From a virus, in IMG/VR virus record IMGVR_UViG_3300005262_000098, positions 1 to 21,678 of that record: a stretch of DNA of 21,678 nt. One strand, given 5' to 3'. The notes beneath the pieces were generated by a model. That model worked only from the letters and a program-made list of their open reading frames with translations, did no database searches and was not told where the DNA came from. Numbering within the stretch: position 1 is the first letter of the stretch; each line of letters opens with the position of its first letter. Positions 13,789-21,678 of this stretch are shown piece after piece. Made by a program: the position numbers and the translations under genes.

Positions 13789-13812
13789 AAAAAGGCCCCC
13801 ATTAGCGGAGCC
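13789..13812 (-). terminator. Possible - strand terminator before collar gene
   Basis: Read on the - strand, GGCTCC, a short loop and GGGGCC form a 6-bp stem with one G-U pair, followed by TTTTT (A run at 13789-13793). It is weak, but its place, between the ejection genes and the collar gene, would allow separate control of the host-binding genes. Confidence 0.4.
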
Positions 13813-13892
13813 AGATTGGAAACGGACACTGTGTCGGGTATGGCCTCGGCCAGCCTCTTTTCTTCTTCCCAAAGTTGAGGCATGTTCGCGGC

Positions 13893-14156
13893 ATGTCGAA
13901 CGGCCCAATCATCGATCACGATCCAGACGAACCTAAGAAGGGTTACAAACCCGTTTCTTGGTGGCTAGTCTGGGCAATCATCGCTTTTTGCTGGTGGGGA
14001 TATCTCTCCACCCATACCTTTGATTGGTACGCCGTCGCTGTAGGCCTAGGAACTGGCTGTATGCTGGCGACATGGGCGATCGAAATTACTGGCAATAAAG
14101 TTCCAGAAAACTGGAAGTCTAAGTCGGCGCGCCGAAAACGGGATGCGCAGTTTTAG
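13893..14156 (+). CDS. Two-helix membrane protein, moron-like
   Basis: ATG 13893 gives 87 residues: a charged start (SNGPIIDHDPDEPKKGYKPV), two membrane segments (WWLVWAIIAFCWWGYL and YAVAVGLGTGCMLATWAIEI) and a basic end (WKSKSARRKRDAQF). The first span is unusually rich in Trp. It lies on the + strand inside an operon otherwise on the - strand, ending only 10 bases from the converging ejection gene. That arrangement is typical of morons, extra prophage genes expressed in the lysogen. The family is not recognised; a role at the inner membrane, such as exclusion, is inferred. Confidence 0.65.
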   Translation: MSNGPIIDHDPDEPKKGYKPVSWWLVWAIIAFCWWGYLSTHTFDWYAVAVGLGTGCMLATWAIEITGNKVPENWKSKSARRKRDAQF

Positions 14157-14165
14157 GGATGGCCG

Positions 14166-16295
14166 TCAGTTCTGCCCGATCACTCTTGGAGTCACGATCG
14201 AACTCAGATTGTTCAGGATGGCGGTCGCCATTCCTCTCTTCGCGGTGTCATCCATGGCTTTGCTATTCGCCACCGTGAGAAGGCGCCGGGCAGACTCAGG
14301 ATCAGTTTCCATCAAACTTCTGCCCACGCGCTCAATCACCGCAGGGGGCATTCCCTTTCCTTCGTTGAGTGCCCTCGTGACGGCACCCAGCGCCGCCGCT
14401 TTCCAGTTTCCCTTAAACAAGTTCGTCAAAATGGCTGGATCGAAATTTTTGATTTCATCCATATCAGCCAGATTGTCGGCCGTTCTCGATCCTCCGAGTG
14501 CCTGGTTGGTGGTTTCGAACATGCGTTGCTCCCGTCCCACACGTCGGCCCAACTGATCGCCCTGTCCAGGAGCAGCAAAAGCCGGGAACTCCTGCTGAAA
14601 TTTAGGTGTTATCAGCATCCGCGCCTTGTTTGTCGTGGGCGATGACGCGGCGCTCTCGACTCTGCTGATTAGCGGATCGGCGTAGCCGGCCCGAAATGCG
14701 CTCTGCTGATCCGGCGACAAAACGTTGAATGCTGCAATGTTGTCGTCGGCGCGGACACGACCGCTCGTCGCGGCGCGGCCCGCATCCACCGCATCGATAA
14801 CACCACTCTGACGGGCGAACGTGTCGTTCGCATTCCGATATTCGGGCGACGCTGCGGCGAGAGCCCTATCAACCTGCCGCTGGACTTGGCCGAGCGCAAA
14901 GGCGCGGTTGCCGGCTCCTTGGCTTTCAGCCCTTTGGACCATGTCGTCGAGATCAAGCTTTACGCGGAACAACGAATTGAAATCCGTGACCTGCGAGTTG
15001 CCATCGGACAACATGTTTCGAACGCGCGCCAATGCTCCTTGAATCGTGTCGTAGCCGATGTTGTCCCGCGGGCTGACGATTTGATTGACGCCAGGGCTCA
15101 ATGTCTGATCGATGGTATCGAGGATTGGGGAGACATTGACCGCCCCAGCAGCTTGCCGAGCCGCACCGTAGTTTTGATTGGCATCTGCCGTTCGCACATT
15201 TGTCAGAGCGGTTTGACGCTGCGCCGCCGTATCCGGGGCTTCAAAGCCTTCAGCAAGAGCGTTCGATAGGCGATCGCCCTGCCCCATCTGGCGGTTCAAA
15301 AGCTGGTTGACGACATCCTGACGCGCGTCATTGGGCGTTCTGGCGACAGACGAGAGCATGCGTTGACCCGAATGCCCGAGGGCATCAGCAACGGTATAGA
15401 CACCCTGTCCATCATCCCCAGCGTACTGCAACATGTTGGCAATCTGGTCGGGCGTTCTGCCGGATCGCTCTAGCGCAACTCCAAGCGCCCGATTTGCCGC
15501 AGGCTGCGGATTGACGCGAGAGACGATCGGCGCGGCCAGGGATCGAAGGAAACTGCCACCACCAGCGACGGCATAGGGCGTCGCCGCTCCAAGCGCTAAA
15601 CCGGTGGCAGCGCCGCCAGCCGCATCTTGAAGCCTGTCCAAAAAGCCGCCCTGACCGCTCCCGAACCCCTGAGCGCCACCAAGGATAGCGCCCTCAACCG
15701 CAGACGCCTTGGCGACATTGGCAAGCTTCGCGCCGCTGTTGATTGCATTCGCCGTTGTCGACAGCCCGCTCTTCGCCAGTCCGGCACCGCCAGCAACGCC
15801 GCCCGCCAACTGACCGGCGATGCGATAGCCGGCGCGGTTCTGTGCGTCTGACGTGTCGGTGGCGCGCTCTGCGGCAAGCGCCTTGTCATAGTCGGCGTTC
15901 TTGGTATCGGATGCGAACGGCGCGTCGAGCGTGCGAGCGATGGCGCCCAATGGATTCCACGAGCCGGCATACAGACCGGAGCTATAGTAGTCGTCTGGCT
16001 TCGTCTGAAGCGACAGCGGGCCGCTCTGCAGCTGGGCCGCCAGTTCGTCCGCGCCGCCGAAGCTCAGCGTATCGGCAGCCCCGCGAACGAAAGCATCAGC
16101 CTTTCCCACGGCGCTATCGCGAGGATCTTGCGGCTGCTCGACAGTAGCGTTGACCGTAGGCTGATCTGCCGATGGCACGGCAACGGATTGCCCACGCTGG
16201 CGGACAATCTCTGCAGCAAGCGCCTTGGCTGCGTCGGTATCTCCGGCGGCATCCGCATTGCGGAGCGCGGTTGCGAGCTGATCAAGAGTTGCCAT
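14166..16295 (-). CDS. Large ejection (internal virion) protein
   Basis: This 709-residue protein begins with a helix pair (TLDQLATALRNADAAGDTDA) seen in many podovirus injection proteins. Residues ~156-250 are Gly/Ala-rich and moderately hydrophobic (QLAGGVAGGAGLAKSG, EGAILGGAQGFGSG, ATGLALGAATPYAVAGGG), suggesting membrane insertion. The C-terminal ~450 residues are helical. In P22-like phages such proteins are packed in the head, leave before the DNA and form a channel across the envelope; gp16 and gp20 are examples by position. Sequence similarity to those is not claimed. It overlaps the upstream lysozyme gene by one base (TAATG). Confidence 0.75.
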   Translation of the reverse strand: MATLDQLATALRNADAAGDTDAAKALAAEIVRQRGQSVAVPSADQPTVNATVEQPQDPRDSAVGKADAFVRGAADTLSFGGADELAAQLQSGPLSLQTKPDDYYSSGLYAGSWNPLGAIARTLDAPFASDTKNADYDKALAAERATDTSDAQNRAGYRIAGQLAGGVAGGAGLAKSGLSTTANAINSGAKLANVAKASAVEGAILGGAQGFGSGQGGFLDRLQDAAGGAATGLALGAATPYAVAGGGSFLRSLAAPIVSRVNPQPAANRALGVALERSGRTPDQIANMLQYAGDDGQGVYTVADALGHSGQRMLSSVARTPNDARQDVVNQLLNRQMGQGDRLSNALAEGFEAPDTAAQRQTALTNVRTADANQNYGAARQAAGAVNVSPILDTIDQTLSPGVNQIVSPRDNIGYDTIQGALARVRNMLSDGNSQVTDFNSLFRVKLDLDDMVQRAESQGAGNRAFALGQVQRQVDRALAAASPEYRNANDTFARQSGVIDAVDAGRAATSGRVRADDNIAAFNVLSPDQQSAFRAGYADPLISRVESAASSPTTNKARMLITPKFQQEFPAFAAPGQGDQLGRRVGREQRMFETTNQALGGSRTADNLADMDEIKNFDPAILTNLFKGNWKAAALGAVTRALNEGKGMPPAVIERVGRSLMETDPESARRLLTVANSKAMDDTAKRGMATAILNNLSSIVTPRVIGQN

Positions 16296-18433
16296 TACTG
16301 ACCACCGTATTTTTTCAGAAGATCGTCAACGCTCGGGCCAGAAGCAGGTGCATCAGTGGGAGGCATATAGTCTGAGCCATACATCTGCTTGTAGGCGCCG
16401 GAGAGACGAGCTTTCGCGCCGTCGACATATTGCCTAATGATCTGAAGCTGCTTGCGCAGATCCCCTTCGCTTTGAGCCTGATCGAGCGCCGCAAGATTGT
16501 TCTGCAGGAGCTCGTTCTCTTTGTCGGAAACAGCTCCGAGCGCCCCACCAGTCTTTGATGCCTCGCGCATGGCCTGCAAGACATTGAAGCCGATCTGGCT
16601 TTTCAAGGTGTTCAAGCGTGCCTGGACGCTGGCTGCCTTCCCGCCCGGCATGTTTGGCAACATGCCCTCCCAGCCCGTGACCTTCCCGAGCGCGGGATCG
16701 GAGGAAATATCGTCAACAGATGCTGCCAGGCGATCGAGACCGCTAAGCGTACTGCCGAGCGACGAGCCGGCCGCGACCTTGTTAGCCGCCTGCTCGCCCA
16801 TGTCCGTGCCGGCCTTCCGCTGAAAGGCTTCGCCCTGAACGTCTTTCGATTGGGTATCGATAATCTGCCCGGTCTTGTTGTTGCGTGTGATGACCGACGT
16901 TCCGAGATCGGTATTGCTGACACCCGGCGTGGGCACAAACCCGGAAGGCAAGCGCGTCTGTTGGAACGTGCCATCCTTCGCGAGCTGACCGATAACGGTG
17001 TTGCCGTTGGCATCGGTGCCGTAGATTGGCGCAAGACCATATTCTGTGGCGCCCTGCATGCCTTCGGGCGGCGCGATCCATTGCCCGCTTTCGGCGTCGT
17101 AGAAAGCGCCCTTGCCGTTGCTGAGCAGTTCCTTTTTCGAGCTTGCAAACTTGCCGAGGCTCTGGACTTCACCGGTCGAGGCGTTCGCCCTGGCCAACGT
17201 GCCATCATCGAGCTTCACGAAAGACCACGGCTGAGCCGTCTTTCCCGTCAAGACCTGCTGCCAGAGCTGCAAGCCGACTTGGCGCGTATAGGGATTGCGC
17301 ACCATGGCGGCGATCTGGTCATTGGTGACGTTCTGCCGGGATACGGGCTGTGCCGCGGCAATCGAGCCGGGACCAGCGCTTGCGGCTGGCGCTGCAGCGG
17401 CCTGAGCGGATTGCACGGGCGGCTGCACCGGCGCGGCGGCTGTGGCCGGCTGCGAAGACTGACGATAGGCAGTAGTCACGACGGGATCGACATAACCGGA
17501 GGGCGCCGGCGCCGGACCAAGCAGCGCGTTCAACTGGTCCGGCGTCACCGCGCTGGGATCGAAGTTTGCCGCGGTTGCCGGCGGTGTGGAAGCGGCGGCC
17601 GGCGCGACGGAACCCGTCGTCATGCCATCGGTCGGGTTGAGGCTGGCAACCTGCGTTGGGCGGGCGGGAGCGGAGGCTTGCGGCTGAGCATTGGCGAACT
17701 GCTGAGCATAATAGTTCTGCGTCAGCGCAGCACGGCGCGCAGCCTCGCCGCCAGCCTGGTCATAGCCCTTGAACTTCCAAGCATTCGCCATGATGCTGGC
17801 GGCTTCCTGCGGGCTCTTGGCAGCGTTCAGGCGCTGGACCAGCGTCGGATCTTCTTGCAGGAAGAACTTCGCCTGTGTCGCCGGCGAGATGTTCGACGGG
17901 TCCTCGCCCTGCGCCTGCGCGAAATTGCGCAGATTGGCAAGCCGCTCGTTGCGCCACGACAAGATGCCGCCGGCGGTGCCTGCTTGACCGCTCTGCGACG
18001 GATCAGGCCAAGCCGCATTGACGTTCGCCGGTGACCATCCGCTTTCCGCACGCCCGGTCGCCGCGACTGCGGCCAAACCATAGGGGTTCGTCAGGCCGCC
18101 TTGCTGTATTGTGCCAATAAACTGGTTTTGAATGTCGTTCGGCGTGCCAGCGGACACATTCCCCTGCACCGGCGCCGGGTTCGTGGCGGCAATCTGCTGC
18201 TGAGCTGCAGGCGCGGGTATGGTGCTCTTCTGGCCGAACAGGCGGCCGAGGAAACCCGGTTGCTGCTGGGGCGCAGCCGTGCCGGTGATCGCCGGGATGA
18301 CGTTCTGCTCGAAGGCCTTGTTCTGTGCGGCCGTATCGATCGCATTACCGACCGAATCCTGCAGCGTCTTAAGCCAGGACGTGTCAGCCGTCGGAAGGGC
18401 CGCGATCGGAACGCGAAGACTTGCAATCGCCAT
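16295..18433 (-). CDS. Virion lysozyme / ejection protein
   Basis: The protein has 712 residues. After an N-terminal ~95-residue linker (LPTADTSW near 13, FLGRLFGQ near 61), residues ~103-230 match the phage tail lysozyme domain: NPYGLAAVAATGRAESGWSP with the likely catalytic Glu130, then GGILSWRNERLANLRNFAQ. Residues ~250-360 are an Ala/Pro/Gln-rich spacer. The rest holds beta-rich repeats (WSFVKLDDGTLARANASTGE, GQWIAPPEG) and a helical end (GGALGAVSDKENELLQNNLA). It should cut peptidoglycan during infection and is probably ejected with the DNA. A good Shine-Dalgarno (GGGAGG) lies inside the upstream gene's end. Confidence 0.82.
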   Translation of the reverse strand: MAIASLRVPIAALPTADTSWLKTLQDSVGNAIDTAAQNKAFEQNVIPAITGTAAPQQQPGFLGRLFGQKSTIPAPAAQQQIAATNPAPVQGNVSAGTPNDIQNQFIGTIQQGGLTNPYGLAAVAATGRAESGWSPANVNAAWPDPSQSGQAGTAGGILSWRNERLANLRNFAQAQGEDPSNISPATQAKFFLQEDPTLVQRLNAAKSPQEAASIMANAWKFKGYDQAGGEAARRAALTQNYYAQQFANAQPQASAPARPTQVASLNPTDGMTTGSVAPAAASTPPATAANFDPSAVTPDQLNALLGPAPAPSGYVDPVVTTAYRQSSQPATAAAPVQPPVQSAQAAAAPAASAGPGSIAAAQPVSRQNVTNDQIAAMVRNPYTRQVGLQLWQQVLTGKTAQPWSFVKLDDGTLARANASTGEVQSLGKFASSKKELLSNGKGAFYDAESGQWIAPPEGMQGATEYGLAPIYGTDANGNTVIGQLAKDGTFQQTRLPSGFVPTPGVSNTDLGTSVITRNNKTGQIIDTQSKDVQGEAFQRKAGTDMGEQAANKVAAGSSLGSTLSGLDRLAASVDDISSDPALGKVTGWEGMLPNMPGGKAASVQARLNTLKSQIGFNVLQAMREASKTGGALGAVSDKENELLQNNLAALDQAQSEGDLRKQLQIIRQYVDGAKARLSGAYKQMYGSDYMPPTDAPASGPSVDDLLKKYGGQ

Positions 18434-18436
18434 GAG

Positions 18437-18670
18437 TTAGCCTCCCAGTCGCGTGATCGGCTGCTGAAGTGGATTGATTGCCGCCTGATTAGTGGGCATC
18501 TGATTGAAGAGACGTCCGAGGAATGTGCCGGATAATCCAGATTGCTGCGCTCCGGGTGCGCTCGGTGCCGGTGGGAAATAGCCGGCACCCATCTGTTGAG
18601 GCTGCGAGCCAAGCGCCCCGGCCAATTGACCCATCCAAGAAAAATCTGCCTTTGGAAGAGTGACCGTCAT
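18437..18670 (-). CDS. 77-residue virion protein, related to the lysozyme N-terminus
   Basis: This Pro/Gln/Gly-rich protein starts in a one-base overlap (TAATG) with the preceding gene and ends three bases before the lysozyme gene. Two segments recur in the first 70 residues of the lysozyme protein: LPKADFSW (LPTADTSW there) and FLGRLFNQ (FLGRLFGQ there), in the same order and with a Pro/Gln/Gly linker between them. It may be a virion component sharing an assembly signal with the lysozyme. No enzymatic domain is present, and I know no named family. Confidence 0.65.
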   Translation of the reverse strand: MTVTLPKADFSWMGQLAGALGSQPQQMGAGYFPPAPSAPGAQQSGLSGTFLGRLFNQMPTNQAAINPLQQPITRLGG

Positions 18671-19359
18671 TAGAAGAGCCCTCCCGTGAGCGCCTTCGTG
18701 CCAAGGCTCAAGCCAGTCCCGAGTAGTCCGCTTAGAAAGCTGCCCTGCTGCTGCGCCTGCTGTTCCTTGACTTGCGCCGTGTCGTTGTTGAGGCCCATCT
18801 GACCTTGGGCAACCGAGCTATCGAGGCCAAGGCGATCGTTCGCCGTGTTCTGGTAGAGGTTGGCGACATTGCCGAGCGCGCCCGATGCGCCATTGGCAGC
18901 GCTGAGACCTTGGCCGGAAAGACCATTCAGCCGATCGAGCCAACTGCCATATTCCTGATTGGCAACTCCGGTTCCATATTGGTCGAGAGCCGTCAGCGTA
19001 TTGCCGGAGTTGAGCATGCCGGCCGCCGACGCGCCGCGGAGCGCTGCCTGTGTGCCTTGGTCGAGCGTGAACTGATAGCCGGGACTGGTCTGGAATGCGG
19101 ATGTGGCGGCTGCGTTGCCATCGGCGCCATTCAGGCCGAGCGCATCGGAATACATGCCCGTGGCGCTCTTGCCGGCCGACAAATACGGATCATAGTTGCT
19201 GACGGCCTGGTCAAGCGCACCGGCCGATTTCTGCTCGCCGGTATCGATGACGCTGTTGCCGGCATTCTGAAAGTTGTTGAGGATCGCACCATTCTGGCCG
19301 ATCGCCTTCAACGACGCTTTTCCGATGTTGCCGCCCGTCAGGCTATCGAGAAATCCCAT
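18670..19359 (-). CDS. Ejection-type virion protein, gp7 position
   Basis: This 229-residue protein is Gly, Ala, Asn and Gln-rich with a helical pattern. The start MGFLDSLTGGNIGKAS and the end GSFLSGLLGTGLSLGTKALT are amphipathic or hydrophobic. The centre (SPGYQFTLDQGTQAALRGAS, then GMLNSGNTLTALDQYGTGVA) is a pattern I associate with phage DNA-transfer proteins. It comes before the lysozyme and large ejection genes, like gp7 in P22; sequence similarity to gp7 itself is not evident. A strong AGGAGG lies in the end of the 53-residue gene just upstream. Confidence 0.72.
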   Translation of the reverse strand: MGFLDSLTGGNIGKASLKAIGQNGAILNNFQNAGNSVIDTGEQKSAGALDQAVSNYDPYLSAGKSATGMYSDALGLNGADGNAAATSAFQTSPGYQFTLDQGTQAALRGASAAGMLNSGNTLTALDQYGTGVANQEYGSWLDRLNGLSGQGLSAANGASGALGNVANLYQNTANDRLGLDSSVAQGQMGLNNDTAQVKEQQAQQQGSFLSGLLGTGLSLGTKALTGGLF

Positions 19360-19361
19360 AG

Positions 19362-19523
19362 TCAGCCTCCTAAGGCGGCGATGCGCTGTTCGGCTTCGCG
19401 CAGATGTTCATCGAGGCGCTTCAGATACTGATACCAGTTCTGATTGATGCGGCCGGTTTGCGGGTCCACGAACCGTTCCGTAGGGATCGGCAACTGCGGA
19501 AGGGGTGCGAGTGTGCTAGCCAT
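19362..19523 (-). CDS. 53-residue tail protein in the tail-needle position
   Basis: ATG 19523 overlaps the stop of the gp10-like gene (ATGA), and TGA 19362 precedes the next gene by two bases. The product reads Pro-rich (TLAPLPQLPIPTERFVD), then PQTGRINQNWYQYLKRLDEH, then a helix (LREAEQRIAAL). The G.I...WYQYL pattern is frequent at the start of phage tail and fibre proteins, where it docks onto the tail. In P22 this place holds the tail needle gp26, which is missing here. The full function is unknown. Confidence 0.7.
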   Translation of the reverse strand: MASTLAPLPQLPIPTERFVDPQTGRINQNWYQYLKRLDEHLREAEQRIAALGG

Positions 19524-20947
19524 CAGTTCGAAACCGGCGTTGCTTGCTGTGAGCCGCCCATGATCGACACATAGACGGGATCTGAAACGTCGATGCGCCA
19601 GACGCGCCCATATCGGCTCGACATGCCGGTACGGTTGACCACGACGGGCGTTCGATGCGTCGCCAGCCGGCCAATCTGGCGCTGCAATGGCGTTCCAAAT
19701 GAATTTCCGCCGTCATCCGACCATGAGATTAGGCAGACAGGATCTGTCTCGATCGGCTCTTGTCTGCTCACCAGACCCTGACCAACGATCATGTCGAAGT
19801 CGGCGCGCGGGATGGCGATGCGATCGGGGAAACTAGCGGTCGGAAGGGAAATAGCGCTCAAGACGAGCGGATTGCTGCCTTCCTTGGCATAGTTCGGGTC
19901 GAGCTTCCAAATGTCAGCGGTGGAGCGGTCGCCGATCATCCAGCCGCTGAAGGCCTTCACCGAGCACACGCCGCGCCAATGGTTATCCGGATAGCTCGCG
20001 CGCTCATGCCAGAAGCCGGTTGCAAGCTCGTAGGTCCATGAGAATGTCGGGCCGGTCACCGTTGCCCACATATGGCCCGACGTGACGGCCACCGTGACAT
20101 CGATCGTCGACTTATCCGCGACTGCCTCAATCAGGCGATCGAGATCCGGCGTTGAAATCTTCGTAGGCTGATAGCCGCTGTCCAGTCGATAGACGCCATT
20201 GTCGTCAGCAACGAAGATCAGGCTTGAGTAACCGTCTTCATTGCCGGCCACAGCGAATGTATCGGCCAAGCCCTTCGAAAAGACGGCGGCGCGCGAGAAC
20301 GGCGTACCCGTGGCATTGCCGGCATTCTGCCAGAACTCCATGCCGGACGGCCCGAAGAGTACAAGTTGTTCACCGAAGCCCAAAGCGTTCAGCAGACCGC
20401 CAGGATGGCTTTCCGCTTTGCCGAAATCGAGAGCGCTAACCGCCGTGTCATTGATCGCGGACACGAAATAGCGGCCGTCGCGGATCGCGAAGATGAAATA
20501 GCCATCGATGAAGGAAACACTGATCGGCTGCGGCAGATCACCGTCGGGATAGGCTACGGGCGGCGCATCGCGGGTGACTGTGAAAGCGCCTTCCTCGGTC
20601 ACACAAACGATATCGGGAATTGGAGCCTTGTTATTGCGGGCGAAGGTGACGCGCTTCGTTCCTGTCAGTTCGCCGATATCCGTCACCACGAAGGCACCAG
20701 AGACAAGGTTGACGCGCGAAAGCCGGTCGGCCTGCGCCACGAACAAATCACCGTTGTAAAAGTGAAAGCCGCGGCAGCCGTTATGCGTGGAGGTTGCGAT
20801 CGGTGATAGGCCCGGTGCGCGCCGGCGCGCAAAGCTGTCGCGCGCGCCTGTGTCCAATGGCTCGGCATAGCAGTTGATCAGACGGCCGGAGCCTTCGCCG
20901 GGCCGCGCGCCTGGCGCCGTGCTGGTTGGAAAAACGATATCTGCCAT
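19523..20947 (-). CDS. P22 gp10-like tail hub / DNA-stabilisation protein
   Basis: The protein has 474 residues, matching the ~472 of P22 gp10. It starts MADIVFPTSTAPGARPGEGS with RLINCYAEPL, a pattern seen at the start of this family. The body is a run of beta repeats (FHFYNGDLFVAQADRLSRVN, YFIFAIRDGRYFVSAINDT, FGEQLVLFGPSGMEFWQNAG), as expected of a propeller-like hub. Its end, WSDDGGNSFGTPLQRQIG with RVWRIDVSDPVYVSIMGG, is also family-typical. The protein closes the portal vertex after packaging and carries the tail. It overlaps the upstream gp4-like gene by one base and the next by ATGA. Confidence 0.85.
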   Translation of the reverse strand: MADIVFPTSTAPGARPGEGSGRLINCYAEPLDTGARDSFARRRAPGLSPIATSTHNGCRGFHFYNGDLFVAQADRLSRVNLVSGAFVVTDIGELTGTKRVTFARNNKAPIPDIVCVTEEGAFTVTRDAPPVAYPDGDLPQPISVSFIDGYFIFAIRDGRYFVSAINDTAVSALDFGKAESHPGGLLNALGFGEQLVLFGPSGMEFWQNAGNATGTPFSRAAVFSKGLADTFAVAGNEDGYSSLIFVADDNGVYRLDSGYQPTKISTPDLDRLIEAVADKSTIDVTVAVTSGHMWATVTGPTFSWTYELATGFWHERASYPDNHWRGVCSVKAFSGWMIGDRSTADIWKLDPNYAKEGSNPLVLSAISLPTASFPDRIAIPRADFDMIVGQGLVSRQEPIETDPVCLISWSDDGGNSFGTPLQRQIGRLATHRTPVVVNRTGMSSRYGRVWRIDVSDPVYVSIMGGSQQATPVSN

Positions 20948-21288
20948 CAGAAATAATCCACCGGCAGAACGGAGCCGGGAACATAGGTGGACGGCTTGAG
21001 CTGCCGCAGCGTGTTTTCGGCCGCGGCATTCGATGCCTCATTACGAGGTTGCCCGTAGCTCGGGGCTGCCGTATTGGCGAGGATCGTCGCCAGCGGATTG
21101 ACCACTTCATCGTCGAACTGGTCAGGGTCGTTTGCGCCAAAGATCTGGCGTTGGCTCAGTTCCGCAAGCTTGCCGTCAATTATGCCGTCGATATCCTCGA
21201 CATTCTCGGGCGGCGGGTTCTGCCCTACCCCGCCGTCAGCCTGCAGTAGCTTGAGCGTGGCAAGAATCAAGTCTTGTCTCGTCTTCAT
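20947..21288 (-). CDS. P22 gp4-like head-to-tail connector
   Basis: This 113-residue protein opens with MKTRQDLILATLKLLQADG, then helices (VEDIDGIIDGKLAELSQRQI) and a loop (FGANDPDQFDDEVVNPLATI), ending PSTYVPGSVLPVDYF. The helical start and its place directly before gp10 fit the gp4 connector family, which forms a ring under the portal; P22 gp4 is longer (166), and its extra muralytic part is not seen here. GGAG stands before the start. Assignment rests on layout and gene order more than on strict motifs. Confidence 0.75.
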   Translation of the reverse strand: MKTRQDLILATLKLLQADGGVGQNPPPENVEDIDGIIDGKLAELSQRQIFGANDPDQFDDEVVNPLATILANTAAPSYGQPRNEASNAAAENTLRQLKPSTYVPGSVLPVDYF

Positions 21289-21309
21289 CTCGCCACGCTC
21301 CGCGTCAGA

Positions 21310-21678
21310 TTATGCCGCGACGTATTCGGCCTTGTCCTCGTCGGACAGGGCGTTGAATGCGTCGGCGTCTTCTTTGGTGAGGCCTTCCTTGATCACGTCG
21401 GCGCCGTTCATGATGGCGAATGTGCCATCCGAATGTGCAGAAGCGATAAGAACGACGTCGGCAACCTTCGGCGCCGGTGCCGGTGCCTTGAGCGGCTCTT
21501 TCGGGATATCCTTGTCGGAAACCTCGAAATGTTTGTTGGTGCGGAGCTTGGCCAGCAAGCCGCCTTCGCTCTCGCTGTCGACCTTCTCGACCTTGCCGTC
21601 AAAGAAGGTGTGGCCGCCCATTTCGACGACTTTTTCGTCACCTTTGGGCGCCCGGTAGGTCACGGAGACTTTCACCAT
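21310..21678 (-). CDS. Phage structural-region protein, unknown
   Basis: The ATG is the last triplet of the window, so the 122-residue frame may be complete or continue beyond. The N-terminal half is beta-rich (VKVSVTYRAPKGDEKVVEMG, HTFFDGKVEKVD) with a helix and FEVSDKDIPKEPL. An Ala/Pro linker (APAPAPK) follows, then a second small domain (ADVVLIASAHSDGTFAIMNG, and EDADAFNALSDEDKAEYV). Its place upstream of the gp4-like gene suggests a head or connector accessory protein. The family is not recognised. Confidence 0.6.
   Translation of the reverse strand: MVKVSVTYRAPKGDEKVVEMGGHTFFDGKVEKVDSESEGGLLAKLRTNKHFEVSDKDIPKEPLKAPAPAPKVADVVLIASAHSDGTFAIMNGADVIKEGLTKEDADAFNALSDEDKAEYVAA

Noticed and set aside
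13707-13919. - strand frame overlapping the collar gene start and the + strand membrane gene
   Set aside because: It overlaps two better-supported genes, has no family features, and its last part is the collar gene region in another frame.
16850-18034. A 394-residue + strand open frame
   Set aside because: It is antisense to the virion lysozyme gene, is full of Arg and Gly as expected for the reverse of a GC-rich gene, and shows no domain.
1-21678. CRISPR arrays, tRNA genes, insertion sequences, att repeats
   Set aside because: Read on both strands, no regularly spaced repeats, no tRNA-like fold, no transposase motif and no convincing att-type direct repeat were seen.

Overview
The window looks like part of a temperate, P22-like podovirus prophage plus its accessory genes in an alphaproteobacterium, most likely a member of the Rhizobiales. 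This rests on family recognition: small proteins of types common in rhizobial prophages, a DUF6894-type protein, an SRAP protein starting MCNLYN, and a TIGR02594-type endolysin. The genus cannot be fixed from the sequence. No integrase, terminase, portal, coat, tRNA, att site or CRISPR array was found, so both ends of the element lie outside the window.

Left part (1-6092), mostly + strand. A packed early or regulatory cluster (1-2174) contains a winged-helix-like protein, three related small proteins in tandem, and three consecutive small DNA-binding candidates, one of them AlpA-like. Next come two consecutive exported small proteins (2297-2999), a doubtful small ORF, a DUF6894-type protein on the - strand, and several small genes with hairpins between them. 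The SRAP DNA-lesion protein (4854-5597) is also here. Two small genes (4072-4309 and 5897-6092) each carry a one-base frameshift, the first inside a run of 12 C.

Middle (6093-10147). A largely non-coding stretch carries a strong - strand terminator. It also holds the first copy of a hairpin element that recurs near 9606-9660 with two compensatory base-pair changes. Between the copies, on the - strand, are a two-gene pair of two-helix membrane proteins and a lysis module: NlpC/P60-type endolysin, lipoprotein, small two-helix protein, two very short overlapping ORFs, and a three-helix holin-like protein. A lone 41-residue membrane peptide lies on the + strand in the gap after the tail genes.

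Right part (10148-21678), - strand late operon read from right to left. The order is an unknown 122-residue protein, a gp4-like and a gp10-like head-to-tail protein, a 53-residue protein, and a 229-residue ejection candidate. A 77-residue protein follows that resembles the N-terminus of the next gene, a virion lysozyme. Then come a 709-residue ejection-type protein, a tail-collar protein, a 115-residue protein and a 775-residue tail protein with an SGNH esterase domain. Most junctions overlap by 1-4 bases, which suggests translational coupling. A single + strand gene for a two-helix membrane protein (13893-14156) interrupts the operon in the manner of a moron.

Together, the late genes would build a short-tailed virion that attaches to and deacylates surface polysaccharide, cuts peptidoglycan and ejects DNA, while the lysis module releases progeny. 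The membrane and exported proteins are the best candidates for lysogenic conversion or superinfection exclusion.
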